A stretch of 64,000 bases of DNA from Paragonimus westermani (taxonomy: Eukaryota > Platyhelminthes > Trematoda > Plagiorchiida > Troglotrematidae), in contig QNGE01003516.1 of assembly GCA_008508345.1 (NCBI GenBank), positions 1-64,000 on the forward strand. Reading direction: 5' to 3'. Numbering within the stretch: position 1 is the stretch's first letter; every line of letters begins with the position of its first letter. Positions 1 through 12,126 of this stretch are shown here, piece after piece. The notes under the pieces were generated by a model, which did no database searches, was not told the DNA's origin, and saw only the letters and a list, made by a program, of their open reading frames with translations. The position numbers and the translations under genes were made by a program.

Positions 1-345
1 GTGTTCGCTCATCCGACGGAAGTGACCGGACCAACGAAGCTGGTTTAGCGTCAGTATGGCTTCCATCCCGTCCATGTCTGCTCGTCGCAATACCTCAGTG
101 TTCGAAACCATGTCCGACCACCAACTATCCAAGATACGCTTCAGACACTACACATGGAAGCGGCTGATATGGCTCACGTTCCGCTGGTACAATGTCCACT
201 TCTCACTGCCACACAGCAGCATAAACAGCAAAATTGAGCTGTAAACACACACCTTGGTGGCCATCTTCGGGCTATGGTTCTTCCAGACACGCCTTTTGAG
301 ACGTCCGAAAGCAACACTAGCTTTCGTCACGCGCGTTCTCAACTT
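1..345 (-). pseudogene. LINE reverse-transcriptase C-terminal tail, degenerate
   Basis: Read on the minus strand from about 345 to the window edge, the translation matches the region after the RT domain of RTE-like LINE polyproteins: a segment with TKASVAFGRLKRRVW, then LLCGSEKWTLYQRN, then RFHV, a stop, CLKRILDSWW, and finally LNQLRWSGHFRRM at the edge. These blocks (KAS-FGRL, LLYG-E-WTLY, FH-R-LR-IL, QLRW-GH--RM) are typical of the family. An in-frame TAG at 148-150 (minus strand) falls where the family normally has Arg, so this copy cannot be translated through. The RT core would lie at higher coordinates but is not recognisable there, so the fragment is truncated at its 5' side and continues beyond base 1 on its 3' side. 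Confidence 0.8.
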
Positions 346-663
346 AGGGTGCCACGGACAAATCTGTTGACAAATTGCTACCCAAGTAGCAAAAATTCCC
401 GAAACTGTCAACAGTCTCCATCGACGTCCATTTGGAGTGAAGGTACACAAACAGCACCTGTGCTTATGTCCACATATACAAACATACAGAGAGATAAAGA
501 GAGAGAGATCGGACAGTAACATGTGACTGGTCGAGTTGTCATTTAGGTGTGTTCAGCAGAATGCTACATAGGACTACGACCTGTGAATCGCGGAATATAG
601 TGTTTTTGTACAATTTCCCCCTTCATGCACACTTGCTCTCCACAACATTTCCTTGCTCGTCAG
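346..663. other. No recognisable feature
   Basis: The open frame on the minus strand that ends in the LINE tail continues here but shows no LINE similarity. A pyrimidine-rich tract at 630-663 is a possible splice acceptor for the exon that follows. Confidence 0.5.
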
Positions 664-840
664 AAGTCAACAAATCATGGAGCAGATTACGTTTGTAGGT
701 ATCCTCCAACTAATTACGTGTTAGTAGTTGAGGATGAGCAGTATTCTCAGTCAGCCGCAAACGCTCGTATCGCTTCAATTCTCGAGGTTCGTGGTCTGAT
801 TGTTCAAGCCGACTTGATTTCTCGGGATAATTCAGCGGAT
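664..840 (+). CDS. Candidate internal exon, unknown protein
   Basis: A pyrimidine-rich acceptor ending in CAG at 661-663 opens a frame of 59 codons in phase 0. The peptide begins KSTNHGADYVCRYPP and continues NYVLVVEDEQYSQSA, RIASILEVRGLIVQADL and ISRDNSAD. The order strand (YVLVV), helix (AANARIASILEVRG), strand (LIVQADL) resembles a small alpha/beta domain such as an anticodon-binding-like fold, but this is only a shape argument. The donor would be GTTTAG at 841, which is weak; the frame ends in TAG at 844-846 if unspliced. Phase 0 at both ends fits joining to the exon at 1,708. I do not recognise the gene. A chance open frame is a real alternative. Confidence 0.3.
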
Positions 841-1707
841 GTTTAGAATGAAGCACAGTGTAGTGCCACGGGAGTGCACCAATCACAATTTGGTTCACGT
901 GTATTTTGACGCCTTTACCGGTTACGTGAGTTGTTCCGGATGAGTTGTGTTTGTACGATTGTACGATATTTCGCGTGATGACATGGCCTTTGACCCCTAG
1001 GCTCGGTTAGAACAAGTAGTACCTGGTCATGTATATATCAATATTCATATATATATATATATGTGTGTGTGTAATGTGGCTAAAATTGTGTGCGAGTGAG
1101 AGTTGTGTCGGCGAGACAACGTGTGAAGTTCATCGGAAAAGGACCCTTCCGTTTTCACGTCACTCTGAAACACCATTCGTCACATGGAGAGATGCGTCAC
1201 TATGTATGACGTGACGAATATTCGTCGTAATTTGTGTGCAGTGAAATATTCCAGTCGATTGAGGTTAGGCTAAAACTATGCTAATCTGGAAAGGAGGGTT
1301 TGACAAAATGTGCACATCAACTCGATCTGCTCTGCATTATATTGTGACGGTTTAGTAATCTGTCATCCACTTGCTCACAACCAAGTTTTGACAACAGGGA
1401 ACAATATTTGTCCCATCCACTTCATTTCGCCCGACCTGTAGACATCCATCCCGATAGCATATCGGACGACATGTAAAGAAACTGATAGATTGAGAGAACG
1501 CGTTCACTTGATGCGGCATGCGACACGGGTTGGAAGCACTATTTTGGCGTTAACCGATAACTTTCGATTATTCAATGTTACCTCCGATATGCGATGAAGG
1601 ACTCGGATGAATGCTGTTCTCTACGCTCAACCCTATTATCACCGTGCGTGTTATGTTGGAGTTACATGGACAAGTGAATTGCACTGACACTCCTACTTTC
1701 TCCTCAG
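841..1707. other. Putative intron or intergenic DNA
   Basis: No coding signal is seen. It contains an AT/GT microsatellite at 1,045-1,072 and ends in a strong polypyrimidine tract and CAG at 1,705-1,707. Confidence 0.4.
1045..1072. repeat. (AT)n(GT)n microsatellite
   Basis: About nine AT dinucleotides run directly into about six GT dinucleotides. Confidence 0.9.
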
Positions 1708-2016
1708 CTTGATCTGAGGAAAGGAATTCTTCTTGTCAACAGTCCCATACGCCCCTGTTCACGTGAAGGACATGTTCATCCTCCATCTCCATCAACCATG
1801 CTATATCAAGGCCTCTGTCTACCACATGATGTGCCATCGTTTCGTCTTGTTATGTCAAACCCTCCTGGTCTCCATCTTGTCAAATTGTTTGAGCAACCTG
1901 GTGATTCTGTATTGCTCACCTGTCTGCCAATTAGCCTTCCTGATAGTTTCACTGACACGAAGCCCAAACAGGCCGAATTGCAGGTCAACCGTGTTTTCCG
2001 GCCAAGTGCACGTTGA
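1708..2016 (+). CDS. Candidate 3' exon, unknown protein
   Basis: A textbook acceptor (CTTTCTCCTCAG, ending 1,707) opens a frame of 102 codons ending in TGA at 2,014-2,016. The peptide is protein-like, with LDLRKGILLVNSPIRPCSRE, LCLPHDVPSFRLVMSNPP, LVKLFEQPGDSVLLTCLP and a C-terminus of RVFRPSAR. The GDSVLLTC stretch recalls strand B of an Ig domain, but no partner Trp or second Cys follows, so I do not assign it. Alternatives: the exon stops at 1,983 (CAG before GTCAAC) and joins a short terminal exon at 2,839-2,874 in the same phase, or a second overlapping open frame (1,733-2,047) is the real one. Joining 840 to 1,708 keeps phase 0. Confidence 0.3.
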   Translation, partial: LDLRKGILLVNSPIRPCSREGHVHPPSPSTMLYQGLCLPHDVPSFRLVMSNPPGLHLVKLFEQPGDSVLLTCLPISLPDSFTDTKPKQAELQVNRVFRPSAR

Positions 2017-2160
2017 AAGTGAGCTGTCGAAAGAGTGTTTCTTATGACTTGATCATTGTTTATAGAGTATTCTGGTGCTCAACTGGAAGTGTCACGACAG
2101 GTGGTCAACCTTTTTTCCCATACTCGCTCTTGTCGCACGTACAGGCATGCATTCATAAAT

Positions 2161-2190
2161 ACAAACATACATACATACATACACATATAT
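2161..2190. repeat. (CATA)n short tandem repeat
   Basis: Four to five CATA/ACAT units, followed by an ATAT run. Confidence 0.8.
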
Positions 2191-3682
2191 AAATGGTTAT
2201 CATTGTGCGCGATTGAATTGATTCGTGACCCCGTCTATCCATAGAACGATAACGTTTATCTAGTGCTCATTGTTGGCGTTGAACGAGCATTTATGCAGTG
2301 AATGTACAGCGGTATCGTTACTCGTCGGTTCTGGCTAAATGACGCCATAACATTAAGTGGACTCAGTGAAGCTGTGTGCACAATCCGACTAGTCTGTCAA
2401 GTTGGAAATTCTCTCACATTGCACGGACACACATTAAATGGCAAAGTGGATCACCTATTGCACATACTGTGGCTCACGCCGTTCTAGTGTGATGAAACTG
2501 GGTCCGGCGTTGTACGATTCTTTGCAGCACATCCCCCCTTCTCATTTGCATGGTTCTCGTAATTTGACACACAGTTCCCACATGGATGTTTACGTTTTGT
2601 CATGAGAGCTTGTTTGTGAGTGGAATTGGTTTCGTTGGGCTCACGTGATTTGCCGTGATATTTTGGTGGTCATGGGATGTTCATCTTCCTGCTCTGTCTC
2701 GCTCATTCGTTCAGGAGCATCAGTGTTTCGCCTGTGGTCGAGAATGTTGGATGTCATCTGACAGTTTCTCACTGGTATTTGCACCTCGTTAATTTCCACG
2801 TGCTCTGTCGCTCACATGATGTTGTCTGTTGTTTCCAGTACGGTGCCTTGGATACGATGGTCACCACATCATGATTGTTACCTTCATTAATTATTTGCAC
2901 TCGCGTTTGATCGACGGCTTACTCCTGATGTAGTTTTCATGCTCTTTGTTCCTTTTCTGGATTATGCGTATTGTTCTCTACTGGCTGCTTTCTCGGCAAG
3001 TGACTCGCTGGAATTTTGCCTCTTTTGGTTACTTTTCTCACTCGTTTTTGGTGTGTTCGTGATTTCTGTACAACCCTAACGAGCGATGCTTAAGACGCCA
3101 TTTTCTTATCTAATTTTCTAGCTCCGGCTTTTGAATCGTCTCTGTGTAATCCAGAAATTTTCAACGTTTTTATAAAATCTATCTTGGTAACTAATTTGAA
3201 AATTATTTGCATCTCGCGCACATACTGGCATGCACCAGTGAGCTAATGAATGCCCGCTCATGATGATAGGCTCTCGTACAACGTTTTGACTTTGTTGCCG
3301 AATGCAAATTTGACTCTCATTTTTCTCCCTTCATTATTCGCACTCACTTGAGACTTATCACTCTCAGTTACTGAGATGTACACAATTTTCATTTCTTATT
3401 TCCCTGTATATTGTGGTCTTAGATGGTTTGTTAATTTCTTTCTGACCACCCACGTCCTCCACAACACTGTAAGCGTCGCTACAAATTTTACACACACCAC
3501 GTTTTGGTCTCCCATAGCAACAGGTTCTCACTTGCTTCCCATTATCGTTCCCAATTTCGAAGTTCCGTTTACTCTTCTTCTTATGAGTGGAAGTAAAACC
3601 CACTGCAGTCGTTCTTCTCATGTTGATATCACGTAATTAAGAGTAAATATTTTCTTCTCTATGATGAGAATGGACAGTCGGA

Positions 3683-3688
3683 AATAAA
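3683..3688 (+). promoter_or_regulatory. Candidate poly(A) signal AATAAA
   Basis: First canonical hexamer downstream of the candidate exon at 1,708-2,016. At 1.67 kb from that stop it may be unrelated. Confidence 0.2.
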
Positions 3689-5458
3689 GATATCACACTC
3701 GTTGAATCTGCCTGTTCAGCACTGTCCCTCGTTCAACAGTGACATGTCAAACAGTAACCTGCATTTCTGCCCCAAAATAGGTTACCCTTAATGGATATTC
3801 TCTATTCGAGACAACAGATTTTTCTCCTTGTGTCTACAAAGTCTTGTATTTGGTAATTGCAGTTGTGCACGCCGAAAAATTAAACAAAGTGAATTAAACA
3901 AAGTGAAGCTTTCAAGATCTTGGTCTATTCGTTTTCGTTCAGTGTACATTCATAAGCTTTTGGGTTACAAATTTGCTGGGAAATTTAGCAAATAAAAAAT
4001 CATTTGAGTGAGATTAACTCTGTCGCCGAGAAACCTGTGGTCTACGTCTAGATGGTGTAGCATAATTTTAACGCGACAAAAGATAACGAGTTCTCAATTA
4101 TCGCTGTGCAAGTGTTTTATGCCACAGCTATTTTTAACGAGCTTAATCAGTTCAAAACCAGCGAATCGGACCAATGTGGTCTTCTGTGGAAATAGTCTGT
4201 AAAAAGTGTGCAGAATTTTTATATCAACCAACCACCGGACTATTCAATCGATGTGATACCGCAGAAACTTATTGACTGATGGAAAAGATAGCGCGCATCA
4301 CATTAATCTTTAACAAAAAAACGTCAAGCAGTTCTAATCCCATGCTTGTTTGTCTCATTATGGAGAGATATTAACGTGAATGGAGGCTCAACTGAAAAAT
4401 AATGACCGGATTCTCCGGTGTCCACTTCACTCCATTCTGCCACTGGCTGAAGCAGAATCTATAGTGATATGCGTGCGTGTACGATGGTGGATAGTTCAAC
4501 ATTACCAGTGAGGTCACATCTCAACTTCCCAACTAGTCTGACATTTGGTCGTTCGATATAAGTCACCGGTCATTTGACCGATTAAAACAAGTGAATCTCA
4601 ACAATGCTCATCACAAGCTTCGATTTGTTCTCCTAAATATAATAACCTCTCCGTTCCTGTTATCATGTCCTGCAACCTTCTCCTTATCACACATTCTTGC
4701 CCACATATACAGATGCTACTGTGTTACGCACAAATGTTCCGGTTTATTTTCCCTACTCGCTATGTTGGGCAGTTCGTTCAAACTACCAGGATGGTCACAA
4801 TTCGCCAGTTTCTCTTTAGGCACATCCAGACATATCCATGTTGTTGACACTGCTGGGCAATCTTCAACCTACTATGGGGAAAATCCTGACGATGCTAAAG
4901 CCAGATCCAGATAGCTGTAACATTACTTCCACTGATTGTAAGCTATCTCCCTCCCTTAACATTTTCTCAATAGATTTATTAATTCAGATGTGCTCCATCG
5001 GATACGTTCCCGGGCTCCCAGTCGAGGGATATTATGTTGCTGAAAGATTCTCAAAGCTTCCAACAATTTGTGTTACAATTCCTCAGACAGTTGATGGACT
5101 ATTATATCCCCTCACTTTAAAGACTACAGAACGTTTGTATCCCAAATTCTAGCTATTGTAACTCGTCTTCTCAATCTGGATCTAAACAAACATATTTCAC
5201 GTCTAAAAAGTATACATCTGAGTGTTAGCGTTCATTTGCACACGCCACCAACTGCAATTACTTGGCTAGCTTGAAGTCTGCGCCGAGGCAATCTTAATTA
5301 TTGCCGCACTGCAGAGAAGAATCTTTCCAACTGGTGTGTTTTAACTAATACCAAATGTAACAGCTCACCACAATATAAAACAGTGCTATTCTTATCACTG
5401 GTTGACCCTTCCCTACCGATTAACAACCCTCTATTTCAAGTTGAGCACCACTCATGCT

Positions 5459-5716
5459 TGATTACAGACTCCGCATTCAGATAGACTATCCAATCAGCCT
5501 CATTTGAAAAGAGCAACTAGACTGGAGTTTCGCTCTAATTAGAGCCCGTCAGTAGTGCATATCCTTGCCACAGCCAGCACTAGATCTTCGGCCACGCATT
5601 CATGAAGCAACCGTGTTGACCACTGCGCCATTCACCGCACATTAGGCAGGACCGAATTATCAGTTGTGAACGCTCAACTACCTTCGTTTATGAGCGATGA
5701 TCAGGTTGCCCGATCG
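5459..5716 (-). mobile_element. tRNA-derived SINE, family SINE1, minus copy
   Basis: On the minus strand the head begins near CGATCGGGCAACCTGATCAT. The tRNA-like part carries TGGCGCAGTGG, a perfect box A, and after the CACGGTTGC block a decayed box B. A body follows with GCACTACTGACGGGCTC, AGAGCGAAACTCC and a tail near GCGGAGTCTG. Parallel copies lie near 20.5, 30.5, 30.8, 47.1 and 61.4 kb. It stands head-to-head with the copy at 5,785. Confidence 0.75.
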
Positions 5717-5784
5717 CCTGGGGAGGAGACACAGTAATTGTCCTGTTAACTCCGGTCGATAATCCCGCGATTATGACTCCCGTG

Positions 5785-6005
5785 GTTAAAGGTGTTGGAC
5801 AACACGTTTGCCACCTGAAAGCGTGACCGGAGTTCTACTGCCGGCTGTGGCAAGTATGTGCACTAATGAACAGCTCTAATGAGAGCAAAACTCGAATCAG
5901 GTGCTTCCTTTTGAAAGAGGCTGGTTGTGAATTCTATCTGAATGCGAAGGCTGCGATCAACTATGAGTGATGTTCGACTTGAACCTAACCAAATCCCCGG
6001 TCGTT
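5785..6005 (+). mobile_element. tRNA-derived SINE, family SINE1, plus copy
   Basis: The tRNA-like part reads ACACGTTTGCC, then GCGTGACCGGAGTTCTACTG (box B region GAGTTCTACT), GGCTGTGGCAAG, CTCTAATGAGAGCAAAACTC, GAAAGAGGCTGGTTG, and ends CAACTATGAGTGATG. Box A is decayed (TTGGACAACACG). It is the inverted partner of 5,459-5,716, about 70 bases apart, so transcripts could fold into a long hairpin. Confidence 0.75.
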
Positions 6006-9000
6006 CTTCAGCAGCCCTTCAATTTTTGGAAGTGTGAGTAAGTGAGGACCTGAAACCTGATCCCTGGGGGTACATGGAATGTTTCATTGATATCAACAAA
6101 TTTTTTACCCATAATCTCTGAATTCACATAATTTCTGATACTCCTAGGATTTACTTTGCCTCATAGGCACAACAGACGGAGCAAAGGATGACGTAATCAT
6201 ACTGCCATATCATTCAGCAATAGTAGAAATATTGCTCATGAATATTCTAACACTTTTTACGGTCAATATTTAAAGATGGACATATTGACTACAGACTGGT
6301 TATCAGCTTAGGGTGAGCACAGCAGACTCCTCACTGCAACCAAAGTTTCGGTTTTAATTTGGTTGAACACAACTCGGTGGTCGATAGTCGCGGAAAGCTA
6401 CTGCTCTATCAAGCCACCATTATTCCCAACTTTTGCCGTTCAAAACAACGGCAGTTACTAATTCTGATTTAGTCGTGAATTCGAAGCAATGGCTCGTTTT
6501 CGTCGGCTAAAACTAACCTCTCTGTTATACGCTTGCTGTTCCCTACCGGTTGATATAATTTGGTTAACTAATTAACTTCTGTTCAATGTTCAACCTAACC
6601 CGTCATCGGACTGCTTATACCAAGAGATACACCGTACCGGAAACAAGTCAGGATATAGTTGATGAGAACTTGGTATTTGGTCTAAAACCACACTCAAACT
6701 CATATTATCGAACCATGCGAATTCTGCAGAAGGTCGATATGCTTCACCATTTTGAAGGAACTAGCCTGTATGCTGGATCCGCAAGGGATGAGCACCGTCT
6801 AACCCAACACTTCAGCTAAACAGCACAGGGAGTCGCGTACATCTCTCAATAGACTCATCCGCTTTCAATGTGATTATAATTACTGAGCAACTCTCCAGAT
6901 GGGTGATACTTTTGACGAGTTGGTTGCCTAAGCTGAATCGATTGAGAAGATGTATGTTTAAAAATACATCAAGTTGTTATGCAGTCTGACTAACGTTTCA
7001 TCTATGTAGTTGATACTATCTGATTCAAACCATCAGTGGCATTCTGGCTAAATTTGCTTCTTTCGGCAATTATATGATTTAAGACATTAGTTTTTCTGTA
7101 TCTAATTCATCAAAATGACAGGAAGGTGCAAATCGCGAGGTACTAGTATTTCACTTATCCACATGAGTCAATTACATAAAACATCTAGTGTTATGGGTTT
7201 GGCGCATGACGACAAAACAATGAAACAAACGAACGTCATACGAGTAAATGCTTTCAGTACCCCGGCAACTACTTTCATTGCGTCAGCACTTTCTGCCAAC
7301 ATATAGCCTTAGGCTTCATGTTGGTTTAACAACGCTTCGAAAGACTTCAGCAGCCTAGGAACACGGTCGCATACTAAGATCATAAATGAAGTGGCATAAT
7401 CCACCACGTGACTTGCTGCGATTTTGTTTCGCGATCAAAGATGTTGGATATCTGTTTGGGTGTTGATATGCCACTTACCACACCATGACTGCACTCATGT
7501 GACGTTTTGTCGCCACGCCCTAAACCCACATAAGTGAATGTTTTGTGCAACGGACCAATGAGACAGGACGAAGTGCTTGCATCTTACATCTTGTCTTGAC
7601 GAACGTGATTGTGTGATCATTTCCACAGTTTTGACTTCAACAAATTGTCTGGTCTGCAGTTATGTCATTATAGGCAATTCCAGTATTCAGTAACATAACA
7701 ATCATTCTGATCTTCTGTCAGCTAAAAATGACAGCTTGTGTAGCTTCGTCGATTAAACACCAACACCTGACTTGGACTGCGTTCCTTTACCAGCTTTACG
7801 TATTCAAATAAAACGTTAGAAAAATTGCTGGGAGCCGTTTGAATAAATGATCCTGAAAAATAGAGGTCAAACCTAATATCCAAGAGACAAGTTCTCGTGC
7901 ACTCATAAAACGACGCAGTTGAGGAACAGACAACTAAGTAATCATTGAATTGACAGCATATAATACGGTCAGCAGTAGAACGTCATGCATCACCGATGTC
8001 AGTTACCACCACAGTAAACATCAGATGATAACACAACTAAACTCCAGAAGTGAAGATGTTAACTCAGCGTGAAAAATAGACCTTGTTGTAAATTCCGGTG
8101 TCTGGAAACATGAATGAAACAATTCGAAAAACGGGGAATTTATCAGGTTTTCCCTAGATTATTACCAGATGTTCGGAAAGGTCGTCATCTGAACTCAGTC
8201 AATCGTGCTCACCATTTACAAGTGTACGATAGCCATTACTTATGCATGCTTACCAAAATCTGATATGTGCATGTTCAATCACTATGACGACTATTCACCA
8301 CAGCTCTCATCCTTGTGATTCACTTGAGTGAAGAAATTCCATCATCAGTAAAATAAGAGTTGAGCTTATGTCTAGCGTTTCGTTTCCATGTGCTCAGGTC
8401 GAGATAGCTTTTCCGAATGGCACCTTTACTGATTTAAAGGTTCCATCTTTTAAACCACAAGAAAATTTCCGACAGCTGAAATAAAGACCACGCGGGGATT
8501 GTACTGACAGGCCGGTCAAATCTAAACGGCAGCGCTTCGGTGCTTAAGTTTCGATCCAAGAGTTTGTTGTTGGTAGTTGTCCAGGCTTGCTAAATCCTTG
8601 TTCAGCTGATAGTATAGACTGGTAGCTTACTGCGTAATGTGGGTTTCTGGGACAAGACGGACAGCATTTCTACCAACTGAGGGATTAGAGTATAACTAGG
8701 TCACATAACTGGGCGCATGCAACATTTCGTCGACCCCCTATGGAATGAATAAACTGACCGTTCCACCTTCATTTATGAGCTCTCCGTTGTGAGATTGCGG
8801 CTGTTCTGGTGAGCGCGCGAAAGCTCGAATTCGGCAAGTCTCAGTATGCTTGATGACAAATTTATTCTATACGTTGTTTAGTTTATCTGTGTTGGGTTAT
8901 GTTTCTACATTTCGCCTGTTTTTCTGCCTCATGTACACCCTTCTTAATCAAGTTGGATGTGCTTGTACTTTCATATCGCAACAAACTGTATGAGCAACAG

Positions 9001-10847
9001 CACAGGATCGACTCTTTTGAAACCACTCAAAAATCAGTGATCACTGTTTGACGCCATGTTACTCCCTGTGGATAATCTTTCGAAATCCTATACATTTTCT
9101 AGACAGCAGGACAACAAGACGTTCAGGCTGTTGCACTTACGAGGTTATCCGGTGAAGCATTCTAAGTGAAATATTACTACGTATCGATTCAAAAGTGGAT
9201 CGGAGTATTGGAAATAGTTAGAAAGAAACAGCTTGGTCTGCCCTATTTGAAAGGGGTCAGCCGGAAACGTACACAATAATATGGATGCAATAGTAAAACA
9301 CATGAGATGCTCGTTTCATAGCGTTGGAAATCTGAAAAGGCGTACCATCGACTAATCGTTTAACTAATGAACTTTTTCAATTATGAAGTGAACGGCAACA
9401 AAAATCATAGGAATTTACAAGCAACCTAATCTACGCGCACAAAACTCGAGTTATTTTATCATGAATTTAACATAATCGCCTACACGAACACAAAATGACA
9501 TACCCATTTTCAAAAACAGCGCCTCCTGTGTTTTTCTTCGCTCTGCGACGAGATTCTGGTTGTGCACCAGCGGACACCCTAAATCGAAAACTAGATCGTC
9601 GAAACATCTTTGTGCGAAAATTAAGGCATATAAGCGAAACGCACAAAAGTAGCATGTTAGAATTTATCCAGAATGGACTCGATTTTTCTAACATGATGTT
9701 TGTGCATCCGTAGTGAGCGAGCGTTCTTTTCTCCAAGAAGTTCACAATTCTTGTGTATGTTAATTTAACCAAATCTGCAACGTTCAATAATAAGAGGTCT
9801 GCATATTGCATTTTAAAACCACACTACTGTTTGTTCTGAGGACGTAAGCGGCACATGTATGACTGTTGGAATTTGAGACGTGACCATGTAGTCGCGGCGA
9901 GCGTGCATGGCATCAATCATCGGTCTCGTCTGGGGCACGCGAATGCTTGGTTTGGTTGCTCCGTTCTTCTGATTGGAGGAGTGGTTAAGGCACGGCACGT
10001 GCACAATTGCAGTCTGCGACTAACGTGTGATGCACGGAACGACGAATCAGGTTCCTAAGTAGCTGATTGGCTGTTAAAGTGATTGGTCAACAGAACACAG
10101 GCGGACGTTTCATCTGACCTTGAAGGAAGACCTGAGCACCCTCAATGGGTAGCGAAGTTTGCTGTTGGGTTGAGACGGCTGTTTTCGCAACGATAAGAAG
10201 CGACATGAGCGGTAATCGCTACTAGCCTGTGAAATCGATCACACTGTCGATTAAGAAAATTTATTTCCACACAGGTGTACGCAAAGAAAGATGTTATTTG
10301 GGCGAGTGTACACAAGATAATCCGTAACACCCTGTCGTATCTTGCTAGGTAAGTACAGTGATTTGATTATATAACCCAGCTGAGTCATGATCAGGAGTGA
10401 TCGCTCAAATTTTAGGGCGCGCAGGTAGAGGTACGTTAACTGTGCTCTGTAAAACCAATTTGACCGTTTTCGCCAGTTAAGTTACACCGACTCCAGTAAA
10501 TGGACAAACGAAGTAAAATGCATAGAAGTGTGAAATGAACTGTTGATCTCAATTTGAATACCAAAACAAGGAAGCGTCTAGACCGATCAAGCTATGATCA
10601 GGTTGTCAGCAGATCCAAAACTATGAACACATCGAGTATAGAATTATCATTGAGAACAATATTTATCTTGCGCCGACAACAAAAAGAAATATAATCAATC
10701 CGGGAAGAATACATATGCCGCGATATGTTAACACTTCGTTTACTCTTACCAGTCGCAAACGTAGAAAATGCAAGTTATATAATAGACACTTAGAGATAAA
10801 CAGGGTATGAATACGCACATGATCACACCAACCTATTGTGTCATTAC
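6006..10847. other. No recognisable gene; CCAAT-containing patch at 9,950-10,110
   Basis: Several open frames of 60-115 codons (6,586-6,819; 7,115-7,306; 9,467-9,811) show no similarity I can name and have lengths expected by chance. The stretch 9,880-10,110 is richer in CpG and has three ATTGG motifs (inverted CCAAT) at about 9,972, 10,066 and 10,081, so it could be a promoter-like island, but no gene start is visible beside it. Confidence 0.35.
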
Positions 10848-12126
10848 CACCACAACAACCCTACAGATTGCTTCAACAACGTTTGTGCACATGCCGCCGG
10901 CTGGTGAGTTCTAATCAGCACAGCTTCGCTAAAAGCCAGTAGCTTCGCGGATTTGATGACGTAACAGTATTTTGAATGATCTAAGTGGGTCAGTCTGGTG
11001 ACCTGTTACCAGGAGGTGTTTGGAAATCAATGATGCGGGGCTTCAAGCAACGGATTCACTGGTTTGAGATTGTTGTGTCGTGCGTTGTTTTAACCAGTTC
11101 GGGACGTGTTCTGCCAGCTGATGGGATAGCTGTCGGTCTGTTCTGCCTATGTAGATGTCACCGCAACTGCAGGTGAACTGACAGACAAAGTGAAAGACAG
11201 AATATTCGGGCAAGTTGCGTTCGCGATTGTGTAGAACAGGTCCTTTGGTAGTTTGAATCAAGCGTAACTGGGCAGCCGTGTACATGTGAGGTAGAGCGGA
11301 TTTCAATTTGTGCCTGATGTCGTTTGCCACATGATCTCTTATGAATTGCAAAAATAGGAATATATCTTTCTTTTGAGCTTTTTGGACTGGCTCATTGCAT
11401 TTGCTCATCATGCTATGGGTGTCTGTGAACTTTTCGGGATATCCGTTTGTCACTAACGTTTTTCTTAGTATCTCGTCCTCTGTTTGCAGCTTATCTGGGG
11501 TGCAAATTCGCCTGGCCTTATGAAATAATGTTTTGATCAGACCCCACTTGTAAGCTATCAAAACAAACCTGGAGACCTGAAGATATTGTCCACCCCGTGT
11601 TGATTTGCGGTGTACCGATCGCTCTAATGTCCCATCCTCACGCTGGGTGATGAGTACATCCAAGTAAGCTAAACTGCCGTTAGATTCCTTCTCGTGAGCA
11701 GGGATAGGTTTGGGTGAATAGTGTGGAAAAAGTTGGTAAACAATTCAAAATGATCAACCTCCGTAAAAATCAAAATGTAATCAGCATACTGTTTGTACAA
11801 TAACGCTTTAACAATATTATCTAAGACTTGCCGTTCTACCATTCCCAAGAATATGTTTACCAATGTTGGGCCTAACGGACTACCCTTAATCACTTTAAAA
11901 GTAACTCTGATGTTTTTGCACAAAGTGAGGTGAGATCCTTTTGATGATCAAGTGGAATACCTTTATCATAGGTTTGGCTCGAAATGGAAGCACATAAAAA
12001 GTCAGCTGTCTTACAAAGGGGGACATCTGTAAATAGGGAATCAACGTCAATCGAATACATAGCTTTGGAGCTCACCGATAAGCATTCTAATATCTCTGCC
12101 GGAAACGTGTGAAGACAACCATCCAC
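10848..12126 (-). pseudogene. Penelope-like retroelement, RT plus GIY-YIG endonuclease, degenerate
   Basis: Minus-strand frames in order give a Penelope-type RT and endonuclease. At 12,126-11,890 motif A appears as YSIDVDSLFTDVPL. At 11,923-11,669 there are GSPLGPTLVNIFLGMVERQV and QYADYILIF. At 11,663-11,043 YLDVLITQREDGTLERSV leads through KARRICT and LVTNGYPEKF to the GIY-YIG part, CSCGDIYIGRT then AEHVPNWL. The tail KHLLVTGHQTDPLRSF and FSEAVLIR runs to about 10,848. Lesions: the catalytic YxDD is YADY; there is a frameshift near 11,700, an in-frame TGA at 11,043-11,045 and a further shift near 10,950. The N-terminal part upstream of 12,126 is not recognisable. The same C-terminal block occurs at 55.8 kb on the plus strand. 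Confidence 0.9.

Larger units (their letters stand above)
2017..5458. other. Non-coding flank; possible 3' UTR
   Basis: T- and G-rich on the plus strand from 2,500 to 3,600, as expected of a 3' flank or intron. A strong acceptor ends at 2,838 and is followed by 12 codons and TGA (2,839-2,874). The first AATAAA on the plus strand is at 3,683-3,688. Open frames at 3,364-3,636 and 4,591-5,152 have no recognisable similarity and are of chance length. Confidence 0.4.

Noticed and set aside
9467..9811. Minus-strand frame beginning with YADLLLLN, suggestive of an RT YADD box
   Set aside because: No other RT motif surrounds it and the remaining 100 residues match no RT; a chance similarity.
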